Positions 47,617 to 59,232 of a stretch of 64,000 bases of DNA are shown here, piece after piece. Origin of the DNA: Microdochium bolleyi. Taxonomy: Eukaryota > Ascomycota > Sordariomycetes > Xylariales > Microdochiaceae. Positions within the stretch are counted from its first letter, which is position 1; each line of letters opens with the position of its first letter. The notes beneath the pieces are model-generated. The model saw nothing but the letters and a program-made list of their open reading frames with translations. It ran no database searches and had not been told where the DNA came from. The stretch spans positions 1,178,001 to 1,242,000 of the forward strand of contig KQ964247.1 in assembly GCA_001566295.1 (NCBI GenBank), read 5' to 3'. Made by a program: the position numbers and the translations under genes.

Positions 47617-48823
47617 TTACAACTCGGCCTTGGGCAGGAAGGTGAGCTGGCCGGGTATCCAGGAGACGGTGGTGCTGACGCAAGACTCGCCGGAGGGGGT
47701 AGGGCAGCCGGTGAGGTAGAAGTCCTCGCCGCGGGGGATGCCAATGGGGTACTGGCAGCCAGGGCCGCCGATGGGGACGATCTCGCCGTTGACGCAGCGG
47801 GAGGCTAGTGTTCTGGTCAGCAGGTGTCACAGTAGTTGGGGCAAAGAGTTGGGGGGATATCGTTGACATACCATCAATGGCCTCAAGAGCGGTGTCAACA
47901 CAGTTCTCGGGGTACTCGGCAGCGGCGGGGGTGATGAAGGTGATGAAGAGGTTGCCGTTGGAGCAGAAACCGGCCTGGTTGTTGTAGAAGCTGTCGTTGA
48001 ACCAGCCAAGGGAGCCGTCGGCCTCGATGAACCAGGTGGTCTGGACACCACCAGCACCGCGGGCAGCGGTGAAGGTGATGGCAGTCTGGTCGGGACCGGC
48101 GCCGTAGGCGACACCGTCGGCGGTCAGGACACCATCCTGAAGGTCGAAGCGAGTAGCAACGCCGCAGTTGCCACCACCGATGAAGCCGCCAGTCTGGCGC
48201 TTGCGACCAGCAGCGCCGGGGAGGGTGAGGAAGAAGCCGTCGTTACCGAACGGGCTGTCAGTGACGGCACCAGCCGGGATGGCGCTGATCTCCTCAGGGC
48301 CGTTGGTGGGCTGGCCAGCGGCACTGCTGGTGGAAGAGGCAGTGGAAGAGGTCGTGCTGGAAGAATCCGTGCTCGACGCAGTGGTGGAGTCAGTGGATGT
48401 CGCAGTGGACGACTCGGTGGACGACTCAGTGGACGACTCGGTGGACGTCGCAGTGGACGAGTCAGTAGAAGACTCGGTGGAGGACTCAGTGGAGGACGAG
48501 TCGGTGGAGGACTCGGTGGAAGACGAGTCGGTGGAAGAGCTGGTCTCGGACTCCGTAATGGTGGTGGTGAAGGTGGTGGTGAAGGTGCTCTCGCCCGTGC
48601 TGGTGAAGGTGGAGATCAGGGTGGAGGTGATGGTGGTAGGGGTCTCGATGTTGTCAGTACCAGTCACGGTGCTGGTGATGGTGGTGGTGCCAGTGGCGGT
48701 CTCGCCAGTGGTGGTGGAGGTGGTGGTGCCGGTGCTTGTGCCGGTGCTCGTGAGGGTGCTCTGAGCGCCAGCCAAGGTGGCCAGGCCGGCAATAGCCGCG
48801 ATCTTGGAGAGCTTGGCAACCAT
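47617..48823 (-). CDS. Ser/Thr-rich secreted surface protein with Cys-containing C-terminal domain, 379 aa
   Basis: Exons (minus) 47872-48823 and 47617-47804, 67-nt intron; splicing joins EAID to ASRCVNGEIVPIGGPG and gives a clean end at KAEL. Residues 1-20 are a signal peptide. Residues 21-168 are nearly all Ser and Thr, with tandem STESSTDSS-type units, as in O-mannosylated wall stalks. A dibasic RKRQ at 207-210 is a Kex2-type processing site directly ahead of a folded Cys-containing domain (CGVATRFDLQDGVLTADG onward). That domain, from memory, resembles the DUF7908-type module of fungal Ser/Thr-rich surface proteins. No C-terminal GPI signal or transmembrane helix is visible, so the protein is probably secreted or retained by wall linkage. 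Exact function unknown. Confidence 0.85.
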
Positions 48824-50060
48824 TTTGTCTGCTTGGGGGTTTGTGGGAGAGTGAGGGAAGGTAGGCGATCTTCGAAGAGTTGTGGTGAAGAGGAAGTGTT
48901 CAAACGAGTGACTGAGAAGACTGGTGGACTGCTGATGAAGTAGGAAGAAAGAGAGACGACTTGAGTGAGCAGAATCCGGCCTTTTTGAACATGTCCGGTC
49001 GCGTCACTGCTCAAGGGATGTTGGCGCCCATTCTTCCCTTGGACGTGAGACCCAGCTAGGTTTCTCGAGATACAATGGTCCATGCCGTCCTTGGAATGCG
49101 CAGGTCAAATTAGCAGCGCGACAACAAGGGCAAAAGTCTGGTGGGCTTCCGCCGCTAGCATTCCCGGTAACGGAAAGTTGATTCAGATTCATCCACCATG
49201 AGGTCGAGGGATGCGGTCGGCCGTACCCACGACCTGGGCTACGCGAGTAGGTATCCGAAGTCTCTCGTCACCCTCGTCGCTCCCGACTTTCAGTCGCGGA
49301 GACCGATGGGACTACGGCTTTACAGTATTCCCAATGACTCGTGGCAGCCTGCTCCTTGGATTGCTTCCCGGGAGTCATGACCTCCATCTCGAACCCAACG
49401 TCACACATCATGTGTATAGTAGCCAGGCCATCTCAGGAGTGTGAAGGCGGGCTCTTTGCCACGGGGGAGGGGGGCAGACGCAGGAGACGGAGCAGGCCTG
49501 GCGCGCCCTCCTTGCCCTGCCGCGTGCATGGGAATTCCATCTGAGTGTCTCCGGAGGCGGACAACGCAAGCAGAAGGGCCGGCGAGACACCAGGGCGAAA
49601 GCGAACAGTGGCTCTTCCTTTCGTTGTCTTGTTGTGAGGGCGATGTGCTGGTGGGGCTCTCAAGGAGTAACGAAAACGACATGGCGCACGCCGCCCTCGG
49701 CCCAAAACCCGCTTCTTGTCTCAGACCTTGAGAGCAACTGAATTCTCAAGAATGTCCGCTTTCGCGCTGATGGATTCCCCAAGCTCAATCCATGTCTCAC
49801 TGCCATCACAGAGGGGCCCAATGTTGTGACCCACGTCTGCCCTGGCGAGATTGCAGTCCATGCCGGTGCCCCCTCGCGGGCCCAGCGGGCAGAGATGCAC
49901 GGAAATGAGTACTCCAAAGCACGAGGCAGGAGTAAGACAGTGGATTTCTCTGAGGAAAAACGGACGCTGTACAGACTATTCTGTTGTCAATCGCCAACTG
50001 GTGCGACGCAGTCATTATCGACGCGTACTAAACAATTCATGATCATATCGACGCGCGCCC
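48824..50060. other. Intergenic: promoter of the Ser/Thr-rich gene and 3' side of the Rab GAP gene
   Basis: About 1.2 kb with no coding motif. No clear TATA element was seen. Confidence 0.5.
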
Positions 50061-53000
50061 TCAGCCTTCAAATTCTACTGTCCTAGTGACTGGTGCCGCA
50101 GGTTTGCCACTGGCTTCATTGCCAGTGTCAAGAAGCGATTGGCTTGACCCGTTCTCCTGGCCTTTGGAGGCTCCTGCTTCCGCATCGGCACCGTCTAGCA
50201 GATCTCTGTCTGACGATCGCACGCTGCGACGCTCAGCGTCAGCTCCGTACGCACCGACAGGGCGTACGTGCAGGTCGTCATCCTCGTCATCCTCCTCGTC
50301 TCTCTGACCAGGAAGAGCATTTCTCTCCAATTCGCGCTGGGCCTCGTCCATGCGACGCCTGACTTCCACAGCCACGCGGGAAGCATCAGTGACAAGGTTG
50401 TCGAGCACGCCTCGCAGGCTGCGTCCAGCTCCTGCGACTCCTGGCTGAATCGTTTGCGGTAGCGGCAGGGCATTGTTCCGTCCGAAGCTGGCAAATGTGG
50501 TCAAGGATGATGAGGATTGTTGAACAACCGGAATTCCCTCGATGATATGAAGTGACGTTGGGAACGAGGACTCGAAGAATTGTTCGAGCAGCTCATCTGC
50601 GAGCACAACCATACGGAACGTAGGTAGTGTCATGTACAAGGGATTGGACGGATCTAAGGCAACATTGGCAGCCTCAGACTGCGCCCTCGAGGATCGCCTG
50701 ATATTGTTGTCGGGCTTGCCAATCGGCGACGGCTGCGATGGCAGGATGGCCTTCTTCTTTTGTGACCCAGACTCTTTGTCCTTGCCTTCCAACGTAATCA
50801 AATCGTCATCGTCCTCGTCTTCCTCGTCGCTCGAATCATCATCATCGTCATCCTCGTCGTCTTCGTCCTCATCGTCTTCATCGTTGTCCTCGTCGTCTTC
50901 GTCTTCATCGTCGTCGTCCCCAATCGCAAAAGCATCGGGATCGGCCATGAGTCCCTCATCACCGGTTGCCGAGCCAGCGTTGGGTGCCTTCACGTTCTGA
51001 TCATGTGGTTCTTGATTGATAGGGTGGTCTGGGTCGGCGTACTCAAAGCAGCGCCTGATGAAAGCGCTTACGCTGCCGAGAAAGCGCTCGTTGACTGACC
51101 CTCCGATTGGAGCGCTCATGGGATCCTCTGTCGACGGGGTGCCGCTGCTGGGTGTCGAGCCAGCATCCGGATTGCTCAGCGTGCCCTCAAGACCTCGTCG
51201 TGAAAGGAATAGAAGCGCCTCGGAGATTCGAAGAATACCTTCGCGGTCGACCTTCCCATCGCCGTCGTCATCGTACAATTCAAAGAAATAGGTGATGGTC
51301 CCCATTATGTCGCGTTTGCCCTTGATGTTAGCCAGACCGGTGACTACGTTCTGCAGAGTCAGGGTGCCCTGAGAATTGGCGTCCCATTTCTTGAAGACCC
51401 TCTGGATGAACTCATGATCTGCTGGTTCTGGCCCGCTGCCCCAGGGGGATAATGTGTCATTGTTATTGCTGCGATAGCTGGAGAAGTACTGGCCCTCCGA
51501 TGGATTCCTTCGCGATGCAGGCTGTGAGTCAGAAATAGCCCATTTGGCCATGCTTGCGAGGAACTCGCGGAAGGCGTCGTAGTCCATCAGGCTTGTGCTT
51601 GGACCTAGGCCAACGCGGCCTTTTTCGACGCCGTGGTCGCGCTGGTCCGAGAAGGCGTCGGATGCTCGGACTCTCCTCGTCTTGGCGAGGCGAAGTTTCT
51701 GTTCCTGCATTATGCTGTCTCGCTGTTGGCGCTCGTATAGGATGCCGTAAAATCTGTCATATAGGCCGCCAAGCTCCTCCGGCCGTAGAAGTTTGGAGTC
51801 TGGCCCGAGGTTTCTGATGGCTGTGCGTTTCGCAAAGTTCTCAATGTTGTTCAAGACTGCATCTTTGTTCTTGAGACGGAGGTCGTGGATGGAGCTGTGC
51901 GTGATGCCCGAGAACTCCTTGAAAGCGACCACCATGAGCTCTTGGAACTTGTTGATCGCCCGCAACTTAGGATTCTCAGACTTGGGATGGGCTGACTCGT
52001 CAAGGCGCGAGAAGTACGACTTCAACACTGATATGAAGGTGCCGTCGTCGGTGGCGTCGAGCAACTCTTCGCCGTTGATACGAAGAATCGCCAAGCCCAC
52101 CTGGAAAAGGACCTTGGGACCCTCCACAAAGAAAACGTCGAGAACTCGGAAAGCGAACACGAGAGGCATGGAGTTAATATACAGAGAGAGGAACCATGGA
52201 AGTGATACCACGGAGAGTTGAATGTCGCTCTTGACTAGATGCTCCCAGAGAATAGGCATCGTCTTCTCGACGAGGCTCTCAAACACTTTCTGGTCGAGCA
52301 AGGTTCCGTACATGGTGCTTGAATAGTATCCTGGGACAAGCCGGTCGCAGAGGGCTGAAAGCAGGAAGAAAGCCTGCGACTCCGACATGTAGATCAGCAG
52401 AGCGGCAACGACGATGTTCATCGCTTGGCAATAGCCAACCTCAGGATTGATCCAGCTATACGCCGTCAGCACGCGTCGCAGCCGACCTATGCCGTCTTCG
52501 CTCTGAAAGCCAGGATACTCTGGAAGACTACGGTTCAGATCTTTCTCGATCTCGTCTATGGCAAGAGATTCCTGCCCAGAATGCTTTGCCAAGATCTCAG
52601 CGAAGAGGCCAGGATTTTCGAGTCGTAGATAAATCGAGCCGGAAGTGAGCTCCCACATCTCACCGCGGAGGCGGTTCGGAAGTCCGACTCTGATGAGCTT
52701 GTGGAAGGTAGGCTGACGGATAAGTGTGGCATTGCGGCCATTATCGCGGAGATATTCGGCCCATAGCCGCATCTTAGCCCTGTCCCTCAGCTTCTTGGGA
52801 TCGCCAGGGTACTTGTAGGCCATGCCCAGCCCAGCGTCAGGAGGGTCTGCCGATTTCTTATCTTCCGGTCGAAGGAGATACTCTGAGTAGCACTCTGAGA
52901 CGACTTTCTTGAGCTTAGGGACACTGCCAACGGCTCCTCTGAGCCCCCGCTTGAGCCCATCACAGAAGCGCTCGCAAGCGTGCCGACTTCCAGCCAACTG

Positions 53001-53610
53001 TATGGTGATTCGTTGTTCACGAAGATCTTTGCGTTCTTTCAGAGCTTCTTTATCTCGGGCCATTTCTTGCGTGATGCCGTTCCATGTCGTGATCGCCAGG
53101 GAGAACTAGAGATGTAGGTGGTCACTAGTCAGTCTCCGGGTCGTTGCACGATAGCACCGACCTGTGCCGACTTACCTGAAAGCTCTGACTGTTGAGCCTC
53201 TCGACTCTCCGAATGGCGGCCAAGGGAAAGGTGAAGCCATTGCCGCTGGGACCTGAGCCGTGTGTCTGGCCCGTAAAGACGGATGAGGTGGCAGTGGTGG
53301 CCGCGGATGTGAAGCTTGTGGGTGTTGTCGAGAAGCACATGTAAGCTTCTGAGAGATGGAGTTTGCCGGCATAGTGCCAGCCCCGGTCGCGCTCCTTGTC
53401 GCCCTGGGTGACGTTTGATGGCGGGATTGTGAGCTCTGCCGAGATCTCGTAGAGGGGATTCTGGGAGCTCGGAAGGCGGAACTGGTTCTGGAACAGCGAG
53501 GATTTCGAGGGGTTGCGGTCCGAATTGGTCAGGTTGAGACCTTGCATAGGATCAATCAGCTGCTGGGCAGCCGACTGCGCCTTCTGAACCAGATTACTGA
53601 GGGCGAACAT
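50061..53610 (-). CDS. gyp2: Gyp2/Mdr1-type Rab GTPase-activating protein (GRAM, TBC, EF-hand), 1159 aa
   Basis: Exons (minus) 53176-53610 and 50061-53105, 70-nt intron joining LNSQSFQ to FSLAITTWNG in phase 0. Chosen start is MFALSNLVQKAQ at 53610; the longer in-frame start at 53904 adds a disordered leader. The N-terminal ~210 residues are a GRAM-type lipid-binding region. The TBC domain (~285-500) carries both catalytic fingers: Arg337 in IEKDLNR and Gln372 in VGYCQAMN, so GAP activity toward a Rab/Ypt GTPase is expected. An EF-hand-like loop, DDDGDGKVDREG (~750-765), has good ligands at positions 1, 3 and 5 but Gly at 12. Residues ~870-915 are almost pure Asp/Glu. The order GRAM-TBC-EF-hand and the length fit the yeast Gyp2/Mdr1 family, which acts in endosome/Golgi recycling. 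The specific Rab is not predictable here. Confidence 0.92.
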
Positions 53611-55734
53611 GGCTGCGGGACGACTCTGCGAGACAGGCCGAGGAGCGGGCGGCAAGCTCAGTGCATAGCGCGGCCGAGCACGCTCAAACGTTGCTGACGG
53701 CAAGCTGTCGCGTGTTGCACGTCGTCTAGAGTCGTCGAGTGTCTGCAGCTGACAGGTCGGTCCGAGTTCCGCTTGTGAGCTGAGGATCTGGTCGTGAGGG
53801 GGAGGGATGTTGCGGATGGCGGTCGGAGTTGAGGGACGTTGCTGGCTGGCTGACAATGCAGGGCAAGCTCGTTGCTCAGCGCTGCTGCATGCAGTCAAGG
53901 TCACAGCGCGGGTGCAGTAGGCTGAGGAGGACGGTCAGGAGGGGCGCTAGCACAGGTCACTAGCGCGCACCGTGAGGTAGGGCAGGGTAGTCGGCCACGT
54001 CAAACCCCACGGGACGTCAGCAGCATCCATCGGTTTGACGTGCGCTCACACCGAACATGGCCGTGCAGGTCTAGGAAACGCACAGGAGACCAGAGGCAAC
54101 AACGGATCCCAGATATGAGAGCACGCAAGACCTCAGGTTCCCGACAAAGCGGCACGCAAAGGTTCTGATACACGTGGACGGCCATCAAGAGGCCCCCCCA
54201 CCTGGTTGCGGCGTACGAAAACAGCCCGTTTGGCCCTGCCGCCTGTCCCGGGCGACTGCAGGTCTTCCAGGGTTACCTTGGGCTGCTGCTCTCTAACCTC
54301 ACCTTGAGGCACCCAGCCTGTTGAACGCCCAACCGGCTCACGCACACACAGTCACAAAACAAACACTGTTACCTTGACTTGCGTACCTCGTCGTGATTCG
54401 ACACACTGAGCTGGGACTGCCCGCCTTGTGGCTGGTGCTCGTCCCGTGTTGTACTGCGCATTGCATTGCTGCCAACCGACGTCGTCTCGGAGAGCATGGC
54501 TCCCGTGTCTCTGCATGTCTTGCCTCTGCAACACCAGCTGCATAATCGAGATGCCAGAATGGCTGGCAAGCAAGCCGTCGTGCTCCAACATCGAGATGGT
54601 TCAACGGCAGATGGCGATGCTCAACTGATGGCGTCCCGACGGCAGTTATCCGATACCCCTGACGCCCCACCCTTCTTCGGTGCTGACAGCCAGGGGTCGT
54701 CATGGCTCCAGAGTCCAGACAACCTCGCGTAATCATCACAGGGATGGTCCCTGGTGGTCGGCGTCTCAGAAGTCGGGCAGACAAGCAGCGAAACGCGGGC
54801 TCGCGCAAGCACCTTGCCGTCTTTCTGGTCGGCGGCACGGTGGTCCTGAGAGACCCTGACTCGTCGACAGAGGGCCAACGGCACGTTCAGGGGCAAGCAT
54901 CGGAGCAAAAGCCTGCCACGAGGCGGCGGCGCGCGATCCACACGAGCCGGCTGGGCGTACGGAGTACGGAGAACGGTATGAGTGTCGCCGTACTGGGCCA
55001 TCGGGTGTCTGGCTGTTTAGCCGCTCCGCCGTGATCCACGTGGTGCACGCCATCGCATCGGGCGGACCCATCGATGCGAGGCAGGCTGCGCGGGCAGAGA
55101 CTGCCGCCGCCAAAGGGTCAGAAACATGGGACAGGGCGGCAACTCACAGGTTGACGCGTAGCAGGTCGGGCTGCTGACTCCCAGGCTGATCTGAGCCGGT
55201 CAGCAAGCGCCCCGAGGTCAGCCAGGAGCGACCCCCGCAATACCGACGTCATACCCGGAAGTGGGCTCGACGGCACTGTCATTTCGAGGATTGCGCCCGC
55301 GCTCGACAGTGGCCCAGTCCCGACAACAGGGCCCCAAACGCCCCTCAAAATCCACCAGCGCCGGCAGAGCCTGTCCTGGCGGTTTCCAGAAGTGTTGCAT
55401 CACCGCATCGGCTCACTTCCCCCTTCCACGCTAGCTGCCCAGCCTGATCCGCCCGCGGTTCCTCTCTCGCCTCTGGGACATCAACCCGGTTGCCGTCGCA
55501 AAGCCCTCAGCCTCTCGCGCTCGCCATCAACGTTTGCCCGCGACCAACAGCACGCGCCGGCTTTGTCCCCCGGTGGAACCAAGCCTCGACATCAGCCGCG
55601 AGACATCCGACAAGGCCATGGTCGTTCAGCGGACCACGACTTTCGCCATTAACTAGTATAGCCGGCCGCAATCGCCAGATCAAAGCCCCTCGCAGCCAGC
55701 CCACGACAACACGCCTCTCAACAGCGCACACGAG
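53611..55734. other. Divergent promoter region between Rab GAP and PKA genes
   Basis: About 2.1 kb between two divergent starts. The minus frame is open up to 53904, which could be a longer N-terminus of the Rab GAP. Nothing else recognisable. Confidence 0.5.
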
Positions 55735-57089
55735 ATGGCGACTACGATTGCGCACCCAGGGTTTCTGGGCGGTGTCAAGCAGGAGTTCCAGAAGCTCAGA
55801 GAACACATCAGCCCCGACCATGGCAGTCCCACCTCGAAGTCGGCAGGCACATCTTTAGGCCGAGACGGCCATGACGGCAAGCCGGCATCGACACAAGAGC
55901 ACACACAAAGCCACCAGGACGGCTTGAGTCTCAGCGACTTCAACCTCGTGAGGACGTTGGGCACCGGTATGAACAGCAGACCCTGCCTTCCTACGCCGCC
56001 CGCCACTTGTCGAGTAAGCGTATTCGCTCACTGCTGACCCTTTTTTGATGCCCAGGCACTTTTGCCAGAGTCTGCCTTGTTCGTCCCGCGCGGGGCTCCG
56101 ACGAGGACAAGGAACAGGTCTTCGCCCTCAAGATCCTCCGCAAAGCTGAAGTCATCAAGCTGAAGCAGGTGGATCACGTTCGACACGAGCGCCAGATCCT
56201 CAGCGATGTTGCCGGCTTCCCATTTATCACCGAGCTGATGGCCTCATTCTCGGATCACGATTCTCTATATATGCTCCTCGACTACGTTCCTGGCGGCGAG
56301 CTGTTCAGCTATCTTCGTCGGCATCGACGGTTTCCTGAAGAATGGGCGCAGTTCTACGCCGCGGAGATTGTTCTCGTGCTCGAGTATCTCCACGAAAAGC
56401 AAGGCGGCGTGGCCTATCGAGATTTGAAGCCGGAGAACCTTCTCATTGACGCCGAGGGCCACGTGAAACTGGTCGACTTCGGGTTCGCCAAGAGACTCGG
56501 ACACAAGGACGACAGGCCTGTCGAGACATATACGTTATGCGGCACCCCAGAATATCTCGCTCCCGAAGTGATACAAAACAAAGGCCACACCACAGCCGTG
56601 GACTGGTGGGCGCTTGGCATCCTGATATACGAGTTTGTCACAGGTTACCCGCCATTCTGGCACCAGAACCCGATAGAGATATACAAACAGTAAGGCATAC
56701 GACAAGAATGCGTGTCTCGCAGAGGCCTGAGCTTCCCAATAGCTGACACAAGCCCCCACAGAATTGTTGAGAAGCCCGTCGTGTTCCCAGCCGATCCACC
56801 CATCTCTGAGAACGCGCAGAACATCATCCGCTCATTTTGCACCGTAGACCGGTCACGCCGTCTGGGAAACATAAGCGGCAACGCGAATGCTGTCAAATCA
56901 CACCCGTTCTTTGAGGGTATAGACTGGGACGCGCTGCTGGATCGACAGATACCGCCACCCATCGTGCCTCAGGTGCGGTTCCCCGGTGACGCACAGTGCT
57001 TCGACCTCTACCCAGAAGATGACGGCAAGCGCGAACCATATACGGACGAGATGGCGGGCAAGTACGATCAGTACTTTGAGGATTTCTGA
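55735..57089 (+). CDS. pkaC2: cAMP-dependent protein kinase catalytic subunit, second-isoform type, 397 aa
   Basis: Three exons: 55735-55966, 56056-56689, 56762-57089; introns 89 and 72 nt, frame kept at both. All kinase signatures are present: Gly loop GTGTFARV (76-83), Lys103 in ALKILRK, catalytic YRDLKPEN with Asp200, DFG at 218-220, activation-loop Thr237 in TYTLCGTPEYLAPE (equivalent to PKA Thr197), and the terminal FEDF-COOH hydrophobic motif typical of AGC/PKA kinases. The N-terminal ~70 residues are disordered. The VDFGFAKRLGHKDDRPVE loop and KQGGVAYRD insertion set it apart from the main fungal PKA isoform and match, from memory, the second isoform (PkaC2/Cpk2). Role: phosphorylation in cAMP signalling when released from the regulatory subunit. 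Assignment to isoform 2 is from family memory. Confidence 0.9.
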
Positions 57090-57618
57090 GGGGTTTCAGA
57101 GCGAGTTTCTCAGTCCACGTGCACGTGAGCCCGCTTGGGCAATAATGATTCTCATTTTCTGGCGTTTTCATCTGGGTCGGTTCCTATCGGCAGGTCACTT
57201 TATAGGTTTTTTGCGAGTCGCTCGCTTTTCGTGTACTTCTACAGACTGGGGGCGTTTCGCTGCATTATCCTGGGCGCATGGCAAACTGTATAATGAATTT
57301 TCCCTTCCCACAGAAACACGCAGCACATGCTCAAAGTTGAGGTCACGCTCTGCCCTCGAGGTTGACTCCCCAGGTCCCATGATACTCTATGTCTAGGATC
57401 TCAACTTGGGTGGGTTGCAACGATGTCAAACTTCAATGCTGCATGGGTGAAGCTGAAATATCCCTGAGACGGAGAAGAGAACCAGTTACTACTCGGTCGC
57501 GAAGGACGAGCTTTCAAAGAAATCTCCATGGCCAGTTTGGGAGCATGTATAGCAATACTGGATGGCGAACATATGGCCTGCCGAGGCGAGGTATAGGGAG
57601 ATTCGAACATGCAATACA

Positions 57619-57630
57619 TACCCTAGGGTA
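57619..57630. repeat. Palindrome TACCCTAGGGTA, copy 1
   Basis: Perfect 12-bp palindrome ~0.5 kb past the PKA stop. The same 12 bp recur at 58401-58412. Confidence 0.85.
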
Positions 57631-58398
57631 CTTGGGTGTTCAAGGTAGATAACCCTACTACACTTTTTCTTTTCTTTTTCAAAGATGATGCGGCCCAGTG
57701 ACTCTGATGACTTAATGGTTCCCACGAGGTTCGGAGATGTCCTCCTCGCAGCCACAAGGGAATAATGGCAATTAAATTGAAAATTAAAGAAAGAAAAGAA
57801 TTGGGTTTTTCGGTCGGCCGGCCTTGGGCAAGCAAGCAATGGCTATCTCTCTTGTGTTACACACACCCTATTGCCACGTCCAAGCAGATCATGTCCTCTG
57901 GGTCATCAGCCGGTTGTTCAGGAGCCGGCCCCGTACTGCGGGCTGCCATAACCTTGTTCTGCTACTTCGGATTTCTGGCACAAGCATTGCGCCTCTGCTT
58001 CCATGTCAATTCACCCAATCTACGCGTGGCTTCCAGGGCTCGCTGCGAAAGAGTAACCTGTATTCTAAAATCGAGGTCACATCACTCGGCAGATGTATTG
58101 TACTTGATAGGTCTACCGTGCCACCACGTCCTATGGATAATTTCAAGCGTCCGGCTCGAGCTCGGCCTGACTTCTCGCCCTCGATCCTTCCGATGCTCTT
58201 GAGAGACCTCGGTCGACCCGTGGATCTCTTTTCGTCCATGATCATGCCAGAGGACAAGCACCACGGGCCAGTGGAGCCGAACATAAATGCAACAACCTAG
58301 CTTCTTCTCACGAGCACTTGCGTTGTTGTATCCAATGCTCGTCCCCTGAAGCCAGAAAACTCGTCCCTGGCCCTTGACTACCTCGTGAAGTGTCTTTG

Positions 58399-58414
58399 TG
58401 TACCCTAGGGTACA
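58399..58414. repeat. Palindrome TGTACCCTAGGGTACA, copy 2
   Basis: Perfect 16-bp palindrome 78 bp upstream of the tRNA-Pro gene, containing the same 12-bp core as the copy at 57619. Confidence 0.85.
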
Positions 58415-58491
58415 GGACGGACCATTTGCACAGCTACATGTGGCTCACCTTCATCAGTGGTGATAAGCGGCTCTTGTTCTCATCAACACCT

Positions 58492-58583
58492 GGTCTGGTG
58501 GTCTAGTGGTATGATTCTCGCTTAGGGTCCACCCTACAGCTACAGCATGCGAGAGGTCCCGGGTTCAATCCCCGGCCAGACCC
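58492..58583 (+). tRNA. tRNA-Pro (AGG), with a 20-nt intron
   Basis: A full cloverleaf can be drawn: acceptor stem GGTCTGG/CCAGACC with discriminator C583, D arm in GGTCTAGTGGTATGA, anticodon stem CTCGC/GCGAG, and T arm CCGGG-TTCAATC-CCCGG. The anticodon loop reads TTAGGG...T, giving anticodon AGG (proline). It is interrupted after position 37 by 20 nt (58528-58547), the canonical place for eukaryotic nuclear tRNA introns. A short T run at 58617-58621 downstream may help terminate Pol III. Confidence 0.95.
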
Positions 58584-59212
58584 ACACCCCCTTGTAAGGG
58601 CTGTCGTTTACTTTTACATTTTTGGCATCTCTTTTTTGGCACTTCTTTTCTTCACTGCCAGTCGTCCGCCAATGCCCATGGTTGCACGCAAGAGACATGC
58701 ACATGCACGTTCCATTTAGTCAACTGTTTATCTTTTGCACTATCTTGTCCATTTTCTTTTAATGGACTACGTAACTCTTTGGCTGGTTTTGGGTGGTGAT
58801 GATGCCAAGTTGCAAATACTGATATCGCTCGTGTAGATTACCAGGCCGATCCTGGACATGACGGACCTGGCCAGATCGATCGCGTGTGTCTCGGACGGAT
58901 AGTATGTATCTATCATGCTGTGTAAGTATTGTCTGACTATTGTACCCGTGAACTATACTTGCACTGTCCATCTCCGGCTTCCGTTGCCTACCTGGTGATG
59001 TTATAGAGGTTGCGTTTCCCAGCTACTGTTTCCCTACATGCACCGTGGATGTAGAAACCAAGCCTTTTTGGGCCCGTCGCCTTCTGAGCTCAAGCACGTG
59101 CCAATACTAGTTTCGTTCTTGTGCTCGTGCTTCTCCCCGTTTATTCATCAATGTCCTCCTTGAGCCCGACAGGAACATTGTCAGGCTGTCTCTGAGGCTG
59201 CGAGTGTTCCTG

Positions 59213-59232
59213 CCAGCCAGCCAGCCAGCCAG
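59213..59232. repeat. (CCAG)5 tetranucleotide repeat
   Basis: Five perfect CCAG units in non-coding sequence. Confidence 0.9.

Noticed and set aside
48168..48764. 198-codon Val/Glu/Asp-rich frame on the plus strand
   Set aside because: Antisense image of the Ser/Thr repeat stalk of the surface protein gene.
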